A stretch of DNA of 64,000 nucleotides from Negadavirga shengliensis (GTDB lineage Bacteria; Bacteroidota; Bacteroidia; Cytophagales; Cyclobacteriaceae): NCBI RefSeq assembly GCF_042652345.1, contig NZ_JBHSJJ010000007.1:62001-126000 (forward strand), written 5' to 3'. Position numbers and translations under genes: made by a program. The notes under the pieces are model-generated. The model made no database searches. It was not told where the DNA came from and worked only from the letters and a program-made list of their open reading frames with translations. Position 1 is the first letter of the stretch. Every line of letters starts with the position of its first letter. This document shows positions 49,529 through 59,064 of the stretch, piece by piece.

Positions 49529-51292
49529 TTAACGCCTGACAACAACCCTTTGCGCAAACTCCCCTTCGGGATGATGGATACGCACATAATAGACACCTTG
49601 CTTCCAGCCCGTAGTGGAAATACTTTCTTCCTTACTGTCCGTCTCTTTCTCCCATACAATATCTCCATTTTCGTTGTAAATCTCTATGGTATAATGTTCA
49701 GATTGGACCATCGATACCTTTTCTTTTTCGCTGTCCAACCGGATATAAATTGTTTCGGAAGCGGGATTGGGGTATACCGTAAAGGCACAGAAGCTGCAAC
49801 CACCTATAACATCCCAGTATGTTTCCCGCCACCAGCCCCAACCGCAGGCGTTACGAGCCCGAATATATATACGTTGTTGGGCGGGCTGCGGTGAATGCCA
49901 ATAATCGATTTCCACATCGGCATTGTCAGGTGGTCCCCCGCCCCACTGGGGTGAAATATTCCAGTTGGAATGGTCCCATATTTCCCATTCGTACTCCTGC
50001 AGGCCATGCACCAACAGGTGGTAATTCCCCCTGTTTACATTCACCGTATCATAAGCGGCTTCCGCAAAGGTAGTAGTGGAAGGATCAATCCTTCTTTGGG
50101 CTGGTGGTCCCCAATGTGATGCGGCGGCTATCAACATATCACTGGGAGGTCCTACCCATATAAATCTCCGGATTTCCATATCTTCACACAAGCCCGTCAC
50201 TGTCGCTTTAAGAGTAACGTGACCATTAAAGTTACCTACAGGCGTCAGGGTACGTGAAGTACCACTACCCGTGATGTTTACCGCACCAGCAGGACTCGCT
50301 GTCCAGGTTACGGATGCACCAGAAGGTAAAACCGAACTCAAACTGTATACAGAAGAACTACACAATAAGGACGAGCCAGAAATGGATCCAGAAAAACATT
50401 CGCACAGACACGTGGCATTATGGACACTGTTACGGATTACATTACCTGGCTGGAGACCAAAACCGAGGTTAAAATTTATACCGGGATTATCGGAAGTATG
50501 GCAGTAACTCATTATTGTTCCCCCTCCAGAAGGAGTAGGTGGTTGAGGACAATTGTTACAGCTTCCATTTGTAGGGTCTGGGTGTTCCTGACAATTGTGA
50601 CAACCGTCTATAGCTGTATTGTTGCCGTTCCATACGCAAGCATGGGTATGTCGAGATCCCATTAGATGACCAAACTCGTGGGTAACCACCAAAACTGACC
50701 AACTGTAGTTAGGAACCAGCTGATAGTTGTTGTTTAGCCGTGATACAGCCAATCTTGCATTCACATCCGAATTGCAAATGCCATCATAGCCCGCTGCTCT
50801 CCCCCCTCCCACAGGCCTAAAAGTTAACAAATGTCCCAAGTCACCATTAATAGCAGTAGTTTCTGCTCGAAACTGGTTTAAAAGATCTTGAGTATTGGTC
50901 GCTGTATATGGGTCTGGAGTTGTCCAAACATGGATTTCTGAAATTGCCGTTTCGATGTTTTCATTTTGATAGAGTAGTGCTACCTGATTATATAACCCAG
51001 TAATAAACCCTTCCACACCCTCCACACTTTCTCTTGCCTGAAAGATATCATGCTCTGTTTCAAAATAAAACCGGACACAGTTATGTTCTGATTGGATGGC
51101 TGTTTTTGAGGTTCGCTGTAATACATTGGCATTATAACGAAATCTTTTGTCCCCTTCCACTTCACATTCGAACATCAATTTTTCTTTTAAGTTTTTGTCA
51201 TTGTATAAGATATATTTTCCACTTGAGGGATCCCAAACAAGGTTAAAATTTCCCTCGTCTGTGGCGATGAGTCCCATGACTTCCCCTTTCAT
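49529..51292 (-). CDS. T9SS-secreted reprolysin-like metalloprotease, main part (gene frameshifted)
   Basis: The main part of a gene interrupted by a frameshift at about 51323-51325. The domain starts in the propeptide (SIAAFSFMKGEVMGLIATDEG in this frame), then a zinc metalloprotease (HEFGHLMGSRHTHACVW), a PKD/Ig-like region (VTWTASPAGAVNITGSG), and a T9SS type A sorting tail (FTVYPNPASETIYIRLD to GWKQGVYYVRI). It should be exported and act on proteins outside the cell. The listed start is not the biological one; the signal peptide lies in the other frame upstream (51289-51726). The coding sequence is otherwise intact. Confidence 0.9.
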   Translation of the reverse strand: MKGEVMGLIATDEGNFNLVWDPSSGKYILYNDKNLKEKLMFECEVEGDKRFRYNANVLQRTSKTAIQSEHNCVRFYFETEHDIFQARESVEGVEGFITGLYNQVALLYQNENIETAISEIHVWTTPDPYTATNTQDLLNQFRAETTAINGDLGHLLTFRPVGGGRAAGYDGICNSDVNARLAVSRLNNNYQLVPNYSWSVLVVTHEFGHLMGSRHTHACVWNGNNTAIDGCHNCQEHPDPTNGSCNNCPQPPTPSGGGTIMSYCHTSDNPGINFNLGFGLQPGNVIRNSVHNATCLCECFSGSISGSSLLCSSSVYSLSSVLPSGASVTWTASPAGAVNITGSGTSRTLTPVGNFNGHVTLKATVTGLCEDMEIRRFIWVGPPSDMLIAAASHWGPPAQRRIDPSTTTFAEAAYDTVNVNRGNYHLLVHGLQEYEWEIWDHSNWNISPQWGGGPPDNADVEIDYWHSPQPAQQRIYIRARNACGWGWWRETYWDVIGGCSFCAFTVYPNPASETIYIRLDSEKEKVSMVQSEHYTIEIYNENGDIVWEKETDSKEESISTTGWKQGVYYVRIHHPEGEFAQRVVVRR

Positions 51293-51726
51293 AAAGCTAA
51301 ATGCCGCAATACTGCCCGGATCTTTACAATACCCCTGTAATGCCGTACGCTATGGTCAGCAGACAATTCCTCTCCCTCGCTAGTAGTCACCTTATAACTG
51401 TAAAAGGAAGCAGGTACTTCCACAAGCTCAAGCTGTAGAACCTTTTGCCGTATGGGTACCGATAAAAATATTCCTTCCCAAAGCGGCTCCATCAGAAAGC
51501 TTTGGTCATATTCGAAAAAAAAGACTTCTTCCGAATTAATAAAATGATCTGTGCGGCTTTTGACCGTTGCAGCTTGTTTAAAAGCATTTGAGATTTCCCT
51601 GAAACTCATCCCTTTTGCTTTTTCCTGTTGCACCATCTCATAAATCAAATTCTCCTGCGCCCATCCATTCAGCGAAAAGACAACCATTAGGAGAAAAACA
51701 GAAAGCTTGTAAACCCTTTTTTCCAT
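51289..51726 (-). pseudogene. 5' part of the frameshifted metalloprotease gene (signal and propeptide)
   Basis: The start MEKRVYKLSVFLLMVV with signal peptide ending NGWAQ fits a T9SS protease, followed by propeptide sequence ending HSVRHYRGIVK. At that point the frame runs into unrelated residues and a stop at 51289. One extra A in the AAA run (51325-51323 on the minus strand) would join IVK to DPGSIAAFSF in the downstream frame. Either a one-base deletion inactivated the gene, the assembly is in error, or the ribosome slips. The homologous propeptide pattern supports a single gene. Confidence 0.8.
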
Positions 51727-51738
51727 AATAGTAGACAT

Positions 51739-52207
51739 TTAAAGAATTATATTAAAAATCATAAATGTTTGCTGGCTTGGCATTCACTTGTTCATGATAT
51801 CTTATATCCACAACCAAAATAACCATGGCTTTCGTTCTCCTATTTCATCCGCCATGGAAGTCATAAATTTAGGACTTTAACGCGCTTCTTTAGTATTAAT
51901 ACGTTTTTAAACCTAAAAGTGCTACTATAAAACTATAAAATTATAGATAAATCATCAATTTACTTTAATTTTTAGTTATTTTTCAATGGGAGCTATACTA
52001 TTTTATAAAAGTTGCATTGAAACCACCTGTTATTCAATAAGAAAGGACTACTTACCTATGTTAGATAAAACTTCATATCAAATCCTCCAAAGAAATAGTC
52101 AATTTACCGGCACCGGTTAGCCGCCAAGACAGGGCACGGCAGTCCCATTCCCAAACTTATATCCCAAGGTTCCCCTACCTACCCTTGGCCTATCGTCGAA
52201 GTTTTCG
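51739..52207. other. Intergenic region, 469 bp
   Basis: Between the frameshifted protease gene and the M20 gene (both on the minus strand) no coding sequence is seen. A short hairpin CCAAGG/CCTTGG lies near 52160. The left part must hold the protease promoter. Nothing else is recognised. Confidence 0.4.
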
Positions 52208-53503
52208 TTATTTGCTTCCCAAATAATCCAGGGTTAAATGCCCCAGTGCCCGCACGCCGAGAATAAAACCGCTTTCATCCAGGTAAAAGTCGGGCGTATG
52301 GTGGGAAGGGGCTTTTTTGGGATCACCATCCTTGGGCATGCCTCCGAGAAAGATAAACAAACCCGGCTTTTCTTTCTGAAAAAAACTGAAATCCTCCGCC
52401 CCGGTGGCCAGATCATGCTGCACCAGGTTCTCCTGGCCCGCCACTTTCTCCAGCGTGGCAATCATCTTTTCCGTAAGGCCGGGATCATTGTAGGTAACAG
52501 GATACATTTTTTTGATCCCCACCTCAGCTTTTGCACCCGCACTTTCGGCTATTTTTGAAGCAACCTCATTGATCCTATTATGTATCAATTCCTGTTGGGA
52601 TTCGCTGTAGGTCCTTATTGTCCCCACCATTTCCACTTCCTCGGGTATAATGTTGTGCCTTACCCCTCCATGGATCGAGCCGACGGTGACAATGGCCGGA
52701 ATCTCCGTGATATTGACGTTTCGGCTGACAATCGTCTGTAAGCCCATTACGATTTGAGAAGCCGTGACCACCGGATCCACAGAGGACCAGGGGTATGCCC
52801 CATGGGCCTGTTGGCCTTTTACCATAATACGTAGGTTGTCCACAGCAGCCATGGCGGGACCGGATCGGTACTTTATCGTTCCCACCGGGGTCTGTGAGTT
52901 GATATGCAATCCAAATATGGCATCCACATCCTTCATCACCCCTTCCTCCACCATTTGCTTGGCTCCCCAGGTTTCAGCTTGTGTATCCTCCAAGCCTTCC
53001 TCAGCCGGCTGAAAAATAAACTTAACGGTACCGGACAGGTCCTCCTTCATAGAAGCCAGTACTTCCGCCAAACCCATCAATATGGCTACATGGGAATCAT
53101 GCCCGCATGCATGCATCACACCCGTCTCCTGCCCATTATATACCGTCCGCACCTGAGATTTAAATGGAACATCCACCCTTTCCGTCACCGGCAAAGCGTC
53201 CATGTCGGCTCTTAAAGCCACTGTCGGGCCTGGTTTGCCACCTTTTAAATAGCCGATCACGCCGGTTACCGCAACCTCCTCTTCCACCTCCATTCCCAAA
53301 GCTTTAAGATGGGCCGCCACGATTCCCGCCGTCCTGACCTCCTCATTGCCCAGTTCCGGATGTTCGTGAAAATCCCTTCTCCACTCGATGACCTTTGGTT
53401 CAATTTCTAAGGCTTTTTCATCCATCTTTTCCTTTAAATGGGTTTGCGCACAAAGCGGGGATGCTAAAAAAAGCATCCAAATAAAATTCCATTTGCTTCT
53501 CAT
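52208..53503 (-). CDS. M20 family amidohydrolase, secreted
   Basis: 431 residues with a signal peptide (FIWMLFLASPLCAQ). Metal-binding motifs are HACGHDSH and the EEG of FQPAEEG; FHEHPELGNEE and the dimerisation domain (VDPVVTASQIVMGLQTIVSRN) match the M20D group (hippurate hydrolase, IAA-amino acid hydrolases). The C-terminal FLGGMPKDG and HHTPDFYLDE complete the active site. It probably hydrolyses N-acyl amino acids in the periplasm. It is divergent from the cytochrome gene. Confidence 0.94.
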   Translation of the reverse strand: MRSKWNFIWMLFLASPLCAQTHLKEKMDEKALEIEPKVIEWRRDFHEHPELGNEEVRTAGIVAAHLKALGMEVEEEVAVTGVIGYLKGGKPGPTVALRADMDALPVTERVDVPFKSQVRTVYNGQETGVMHACGHDSHVAILMGLAEVLASMKEDLSGTVKFIFQPAEEGLEDTQAETWGAKQMVEEGVMKDVDAIFGLHINSQTPVGTIKYRSGPAMAAVDNLRIMVKGQQAHGAYPWSSVDPVVTASQIVMGLQTIVSRNVNITEIPAIVTVGSIHGGVRHNIIPEEVEMVGTIRTYSESQQELIHNRINEVASKIAESAGAKAEVGIKKMYPVTYNDPGLTEKMIATLEKVAGQENLVQHDLATGAEDFSFFQKEKPGLFIFLGGMPKDGDPKKAPSHHTPDFYLDESGFILGVRALGHLTLDYLGSK

Positions 53504-53632
53504 AGTATATCAAAATAAGGTCGACATTACCAAAAATATAAAGATTATCGCGTTCATCCCTTTAAATGTCAAAAATTTTAACAACCGGCCCAATTTAGGA
53601 CAAAATTGACTTAATTTGCACATGAAGGAACC

Positions 53633-54067
53633 ATGAAAATGCTTACTGACATATTAATGAAACCTCTAATCGGGGGGCTGTGCATTTTGCTGTCGATCTC
53701 CTGTGAAAAAGAGACCGAGCGAATCAGCGTAGATGAACCCGCTCAAAGGGTTCGGGATTATATCAGAAAAATCCCGGGGGAGAATGACCCCATACCGGAA
53801 GCGCTTGCAGACAGAGGCGAAGTGTTGGTTGCTTATTCAGGTTGTTACGATTGTCACAGACGGGAAAAACGTTCCAAAGGCCCTGCTTTTTCGGATATTG
53901 CGGAAAGATACCCTGTACAGGAGGTCTACTTGGACATGCTCGCCCGGAAAGTAATCACGGGAGGAACAGGCTCTTGGGGAAGCCCGGTAATGACTCCCCA
54001 TCCCCACTTGAAGTTAGAAGACGCCAAAATCATGGTGACTTATATCCTTTCTTTAAAACGGCAATAG
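53633..54067 (+). CDS. c-type cytochrome lipoprotein
   Basis: 144 residues. The lipobox is LLSISC. The single haem site is CYDCH, in a context GEVLVAYSGCYDCHRREKRSKGPAF, and the axial Met is in SPVMTPHPHLK. Size and layout fit a small periplasmic cytochrome c (class I, c552-like) attached to a membrane. It transfers electrons in respiration; partner unknown. The DUF481 gene starts about 80 bp downstream, same strand. An alternative start is Met 3. Confidence 0.92.
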   Translation: MKMLTDILMKPLIGGLCILLSISCEKETERISVDEPAQRVRDYIRKIPGENDPIPEALADRGEVLVAYSGCYDCHRREKRSKGPAFSDIAERYPVQEVYLDMLARKVITGGTGSWGSPVMTPHPHLKLEDAKIMVTYILSLKRQ

Positions 54068-54149
54068 ATCCACGGTACACCGGTAGCGCTGACTTTGGAG
54101 AAAAATGGAACAATCCTTGTTACTTTGTTCCGGTTCTAATCTTAGTCAC

Positions 54150-55178
54150 ATGAAAAGAAGTTACCTGACTTTTTGCTTGTTGCTGGTAAATACTTTTTGT
54201 CTCCTTGGGCAGGATAAAGATACCGTCTATCTTTTTAATCAATCACCCTTGATCGGAGAAATAAAAAGAATCAAGCACGGGACCATGTTTTTTAAAGGGG
54301 ATGATTTAGGCAATATAGAGATTGACTTACTTAACATCAAGACGCTCAGGGCATATGGTTATGGCTATCGTATACAGACCGCCGAAAGAGAATTCGTGGT
54401 GGGTGTATTCAGACCACATGATGATGATGGAAAAGTAATAGTATATGATGGTTATGAAGAACGGACACTTTTGATCAGAAACCTGAATGATGTTCAGTTG
54501 ATCCACAAGAGCTTTTTCAAACGTCTGGAAGGAAGGGCCGGAGCCGGATACAGTTATACCAGGAGCAGTAACATAGGCAGGTGGAATGGCGACCTGCTGC
54601 TTGAATACGATACCGAGAGATTAGACATTGATCTCCGCGGATCGATCATCATCACCCAGGCTGAAGGGACTTGGGACAGAGAAAGGGAGGGGCTACAATT
54701 GATCTCCAATTACTACTTCAGCCCCAACTGGTTTGGATTTGGAATGGCAAATTATCAAAGAAACCTGCAGCTGGGCATCAACAGAAGGCTTCAACAAGGC
54801 CTGGGGACAGGGATTCCCTTCCTGCAACATAAAAGGGGCGTCGGGACGCTCACCTCTGGTTTGGTCATCAATCAGGAAATCAATACGGAGGGAATAAGGA
54901 ACCACAATCTGTTTGAAGTCCCTGTCATCCTCAACATCGCATTTTTTAAGTTAAAAAGCCCAAAAATAAGTTTCAGCACCAGTCAAACCCTATTTATTGG
55001 TCTCATCCAGTCGGGTAGGTACCGAAATGACGGAGAAACGAGAATCAACTGGAAAATCATCAACAATATTGATTTAGGCATTAATTTTTATAACAACTTT
55101 GACAACAGGCCTCCGTTGGAAATCAGAAACACCAATTTTGACTATGGTTTGGTATTCAACCTGGGATACACGTTCTGA
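54150..55178 (+). CDS. DUF481 outer-membrane beta-barrel protein
   Basis: 342 residues from the ATG at 54150; upstream in-frame ATG at 54105 adds 15 residues without a signal. The signal peptide LTFCLLLVNTFCLLGQ precedes an N-terminal beta domain (TVYLFNQSPLIGEIKRI), then a barrel of about ten strands with GYSYTRSSNIGRWNGDLLLEY, ending FDYGLVFNLGYTF with terminal Phe. This fits DUF481 (YdiY-like salt-induced protein). Role unknown. It is convergent with the gliding C-terminal protein (stop to stop 4 bp). Confidence 0.85.
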   Translation: MKRSYLTFCLLLVNTFCLLGQDKDTVYLFNQSPLIGEIKRIKHGTMFFKGDDLGNIEIDLLNIKTLRAYGYGYRIQTAEREFVVGVFRPHDDDGKVIVYDGYEERTLLIRNLNDVQLIHKSFFKRLEGRAGAGYSYTRSSNIGRWNGDLLLEYDTERLDIDLRGSIIITQAEGTWDREREGLQLISNYYFSPNWFGFGMANYQRNLQLGINRRLQQGLGTGIPFLQHKRGVGTLTSGLVINQEINTEGIRNHNLFEVPVILNIAFFKLKSPKISFSTSQTLFIGLIQSGRYRNDGETRINWKIINNIDLGINFYNNFDNRPPLEIRNTNFDYGLVFNLGYTF

Positions 55179-55182
55179 ATAC

Positions 55183-57849
55183 CTACTCCACCACTACGAT
55201 GGATGCCTTTACCACCCTGTCTATACCCAGTGCATTGCTCTTGTATTTTATCACCAAAGGATAGGTGCCGATGGACACCTTTTTCCCATTGATCCAGCCA
55301 TTCCATACACATACAGGTCCTGAGGGATCCGGATGAGTGCTTTCACAATAGTGGATCAATTCACCGGTTCTCTGATAAATAAATACTTCCACATGATCCA
55401 CATCCGGGTCAATGAACACCCGGAAATCCTTATCGGGGTTTTCAGGCATCATGGCATTGGGGAACTTCACCAAGGACTCACACCGGTCTATTACCTCAAA
55501 ATCATGTACCTGCTCGCAGCCGTTGGCATCAGTCACCGTTAGTTCGTAGTTTCCCGCAGTCAAAGGCCGGTAACTATCCGCTTCACCGACCAATTCCCCT
55601 TCATACCGCCATTCATAGGATGCAAATAGGCCTGGCTTTATCGTTGGGATGAGATTTTCTTCCGCACAGACATTGTAGGACTCCTGTATTTCCAAATCCG
55701 CTATTTCGAACCGTTCCACCTCATATTCTGTGCTCCCCATCCGGCAGTTGATCTCGTTCCGCACCACCACCTCGTAAATACCTTCCTCCGCCACATCGAT
55801 TGACAATTCATCATCAAGGTCAAATAACCATTCGCTTTCCCCGTTGCCGTCTAACTTGAACCATTCGATTTTATGAACCAAATCCATGTCTTCTACCTCT
55901 GCTGTCAGTGTGGTAAATGGATCGTCTCCGCAAAATGGCGTCCCTTCCAAGGCCACGTCAACGGAATTTTCCGGTACGGCCACCGTAAAAAGAATGGGCT
56001 CAATCGGACAGGCACTGCTTGCTCTCGGCTGCACTTCCAGTAAATAATCCCCTACTCCGGGAGGAAAAAATTCCTCATCCCGTCCCACGATTTCCCTGTC
56101 CGGCGTCATCCATCGAATGATCACGGTATTGGGGTCTCTTCCAAAAAGCTCGGCAGTGTATATCTGATTTCCAAAACAGTTGATCAGTCTATTGGAATAA
56201 TCAAATTCAAGCGGTTCGGTGACGGTCACTTCAAAAGTACGTGTTCTCGGACACAATGGAGAATCAGGATCGACCGGCGTACCTAACAACCTGTAGGTCC
56301 CTGAGGCATCGATTAAGAAAGTCTCACCTGCATCGGCATCTTCCTGGCTACCATCGGGCCGGGTTAGTCTATACACCAGGTCCTGGGAACTTTCGGGCAG
56401 CAGGTCGAAGGACTCACAAACCGTCAGGTCATCCGGTATAGAGAAACTAACCTGATTAGGGCCTTCTACTTCCTCCACACCGGTAGAGGCGCTGGTACAA
56501 TTGTTATTATCACCCACCTCTACGGTATAATTGCCTTTTGGTACTTCTACTGTCAACTCCGTCTCGTTTTGGAAATCGCCTTCGTATTCACGTCCATCGT
56601 CACTCACTATCCTGTATTTCCCGGTTTGGGATGCGCCTAAAAAATCGATGATGATCCTTCCCGGCCGGGTGCCCGTTGACGAGCATCCCTGAGGGGATGT
56701 ACTGATACTAAACTGGATCCCCTCTTCCGGGTTTTCATTTTCAATATTTACCCTTCGGGTCACCGTACAGCTGCCCACCGTGCCGGTCACGGTATAACTG
56801 CGGGGTTCCAGATTGGAAACGGTCCGCCGGCTGTTAGCCTCCATTTGGCCGATATCCCCGTCCGCTACGCCACTTATGGTCACAGATTCAAGTGCCTCAT
56901 CCGCAATGATTTCAAATTCCCCATCCGCGTCATCACAGCTGGCTGCATCACTTATTTTTACTACCCTAAACTGGGGGGCGTCCCTCACTTCCAAGCCAAA
57001 AGACTTTTCAACCGAACAACCGGGCCGTTCGGGATCATCCACATTAAAAAAAATGGTATAAGTCCCTAATCCTTCCAGTTCGTCAGTGTCCAGGGCAAGA
57101 TTATAGGATTGCTCAAGGAAAGTTCTTTCAGACTGCCCCTCCATCTGATAGGACCATTCAGCCAGGTAAGGTGAGTCGGGTTTATAATTCACGGTTTCCC
57201 CGAGACAAGCAACCGTGGTAGAGGCCTCCACTTCCACCTGGATAGATGGCCCTACATAGGTTGAGGCAACTGCCTCACAGGCAATGGAACTCACCTTTAC
57301 ATAATATCGGCCTGCCCTGTTGGTCTCAAACGTATTTTCAGTTCCCAAAACATTGTTGGAAGTGTCAAGCCATTCAAAGCTGTACCTGGAAAAATTAGGG
57401 TCATCCGGATCCAAGGCCTGTAATGTTACCGTTTCACTGCCACACAGTACCACATCCGGAGCCAATACAAAGCGGGGGCCTCTCTCCACGGCGACCGTTT
57501 TCGTCTCCTGATAATAATTCTGGTTGTCGCCACGAATTACCCTGAGACTCACGGTAAACTCTCCAATGGAGGTAAAGGGAAATTCGATGGACTCCACATC
57601 ACTCCCTCCTGACTGATAAAAAAGTTCAAAACCATCGGCGTCCTTTATACTCCAAATATACCGGTCATTGGGATCGCCCCCTGCACTGAAATTCGCGTAT
57701 ACAAAAGCACCGTTGAGGCATACACCATCCGGTCCGCTTAGCTCGGGTTCCTGAAAAAATGCACTCATCACCATGCCTTTGGTCGCCGGAAATAAGGTAG
57801 CCACATACATCAGCATGGCCGTTGCTGTCAGACGAATTCCCCAAGCCAT
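55183..57849 (-). CDS. Gliding-motility C-terminal domain (T9SS type B) surface protein
   Basis: 888 residues with an N-terminal signal-like helix (LTATAMLMYVATLFPATKG). Multiple PKD/Ig-like domains follow (PDVVLCGSETVTLQALDPDDPN, EEVEGPNQVSFSIPDDLTVCES, and similar), and the C-terminus SLVKFPNAMMPENPDKDF to VEVFIYQRTGELIHYC is the CHU_C/gliding motility-associated domain, i.e. a type B T9SS sorting signal. The order of modules is the same as the C-terminal ~900 residues of the protein at 59065, so these are paralogs. It is probably a cell-surface adhesin or filament component. Function is inferred. Confidence 0.93.
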   Translation of the reverse strand: MAWGIRLTATAMLMYVATLFPATKGMVMSAFFQEPELSGPDGVCLNGAFVYANFSAGGDPNDRYIWSIKDADGFELFYQSGGSDVESIEFPFTSIGEFTVSLRVIRGDNQNYYQETKTVAVERGPRFVLAPDVVLCGSETVTLQALDPDDPNFSRYSFEWLDTSNNVLGTENTFETNRAGRYYVKVSSIACEAVASTYVGPSIQVEVEASTTVACLGETVNYKPDSPYLAEWSYQMEGQSERTFLEQSYNLALDTDELEGLGTYTIFFNVDDPERPGCSVEKSFGLEVRDAPQFRVVKISDAASCDDADGEFEIIADEALESVTISGVADGDIGQMEANSRRTVSNLEPRSYTVTGTVGSCTVTRRVNIENENPEEGIQFSISTSPQGCSSTGTRPGRIIIDFLGASQTGKYRIVSDDGREYEGDFQNETELTVEVPKGNYTVEVGDNNNCTSASTGVEEVEGPNQVSFSIPDDLTVCESFDLLPESSQDLVYRLTRPDGSQEDADAGETFLIDASGTYRLLGTPVDPDSPLCPRTRTFEVTVTEPLEFDYSNRLINCFGNQIYTAELFGRDPNTVIIRWMTPDREIVGRDEEFFPPGVGDYLLEVQPRASSACPIEPILFTVAVPENSVDVALEGTPFCGDDPFTTLTAEVEDMDLVHKIEWFKLDGNGESEWLFDLDDELSIDVAEEGIYEVVVRNEINCRMGSTEYEVERFEIADLEIQESYNVCAEENLIPTIKPGLFASYEWRYEGELVGEADSYRPLTAGNYELTVTDANGCEQVHDFEVIDRCESLVKFPNAMMPENPDKDFRVFIDPDVDHVEVFIYQRTGELIHYCESTHPDPSGPVCVWNGWINGKKVSIGTYPLVIKYKSNALGIDRVVKASIVVVE

Positions 57850-58250
57850 TCTATATCACTTATCTAAATTAATGTAGGATTTTCTTAATCATGATCCGGA
57901 GGAGTATCGGGATCAGAATTATACTTGCATAATCTATACCAAAACACGAAAGTTGAGCAGCCCGGTCACTGAGCTCCAATCAAAAAATTCCTTTAGTAGT
58001 CTTTTTTAGCGTTTCTTGAATGTTTTCACGAAAAAAGTTCTTGGAAATAAATTCGTCCATAGGAGCCGGGGGTTTTCATCCCGGGGTACTATAGTTCCAC
58101 CCTTTACACGGGTTTTCCTAACACTTAAAATCTTTGATAATCAGAATCGAACCCAGTTTTTAAATTTACATTTAACTTGGTTCATTTCTTACTTGCCAAT
58201 GTAACAGCGGCATAAAATAAACCCACCGGTTTTTGCGGTGGATAAAAAAT
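57850..58250. other. Intergenic region, ~400 bp
   Basis: No gene is seen. The region must contain the promoter of the gliding C-terminal protein on the minus strand; no clear TAnnTTTG was found. Weak hairpins lie at 58063-58083 (CCGGG/CCCGG) and at 58223-58241 (CCACCG/CGGTGG). Confidence 0.4.
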
Positions 58251-58281
58251 AAGCCGGGACCATAATAACGTTGCCCGGCTT
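58251..58281 (-). terminator. Intrinsic terminator of yaaA
   Basis: AAGCCGGG (58251-58258) and CCCGGCTT (58274-58281) form an 8-bp stem; reading on the minus strand it is followed by ATTTTTTATCC. It is 27 bp after the yaaA stop. Confidence 0.8.
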
Positions 58282-58308
58282 TCTGGTTTTGCAGGGAAAA
58301 GGATTAGG

Positions 58309-59061
58309 TCACCGGATAAATACCCAATCATCTTTGCTGCTCAAATTTTCCGCATATTCATACCCGTTTTCATTAAATGTCTTAAGTTTCTCCGGCTCAT
58401 TGATACGGTTTTTGATGATGAAATTCGTCATCATCCCGCGGGCTTGTTTGGCATAAATGCCAATCACCTTATAATTCCCGTTCTTGTATTCTTTAAATAC
58501 GGGATTGACTACTTTTGCTTTTAAACAGTTTGTATCCACTGCCTTAAAATATTCCTGAGAAGCCAGATTGATCACCGGCTCATGGTTTGCGGCTTTGTCT
58601 ATTGCTCCGGCGATTTTTCTTCCCCAAAATTCGTACAGGTTTTTGCCCTTCTTGTTTTTAAGAGGAATGCCCATCTCCAGCCTATAAGGCTGTATAAGGT
58701 CCATAGGTTTCAATAATCCATATAATCCGGACAAAATCCGAAGGTGTTTTTGGGCAAAATCGAACGCTTCTTTTGAAAAATCCTCAACATCGATTTGGGT
58801 GTAAACATCCCCTTTAAATAGCAAGAGCGCCTGTTTCGAATTGGAAAGAGTAAATTTATCCACAAACTGTTGGTACCTCTCTTCATTTAAAGCAGCAATG
58901 TTTTCGCTGACTTTCATTAAGCCCTGAATGTCATTTTTGTTTTTTTTCTTCATGATGCCAACCAATTCACTTGTTTCCTTTTGGAACTCAGGCTGGGTAT
59001 GAAGTGAAACGTCGGTGGCTGATAAATCCAAAGTTTTGGCGGGGGAAATCAAAGTAATCAT
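58309..59061 (-). CDS. yaaA: Peroxide stress protein YaaA (DUF328)
   Basis: 250 residues. The N-terminal SPAKTLDLSATD and the family motifs LYGLLKPMDLIQPYRLEMG, FWGRKIAGAID, NLASQEYFKAVD and KQARGMMTNFIIKN are all present. In E. coli YaaA lowers free iron under peroxide stress and binds DNA. Here it starts 3 bp after the stop of the large gliding C-terminal gene, so it is probably transcribed with it, which is an odd combination. A terminator follows the gene. Confidence 0.95.
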   Translation of the reverse strand: MITLISPAKTLDLSATDVSLHTQPEFQKETSELVGIMKKKNKNDIQGLMKVSENIAALNEERYQQFVDKFTLSNSKQALLLFKGDVYTQIDVEDFSKEAFDFAQKHLRILSGLYGLLKPMDLIQPYRLEMGIPLKNKKGKNLYEFWGRKIAGAIDKAANHEPVINLASQEYFKAVDTNCLKAKVVNPVFKEYKNGNYKVIGIYAKQARGMMTNFIIKNRINEPEKLKTFNENGYEYAENLSSKDDWVFIR

Positions 59062-59064
59062 AAA

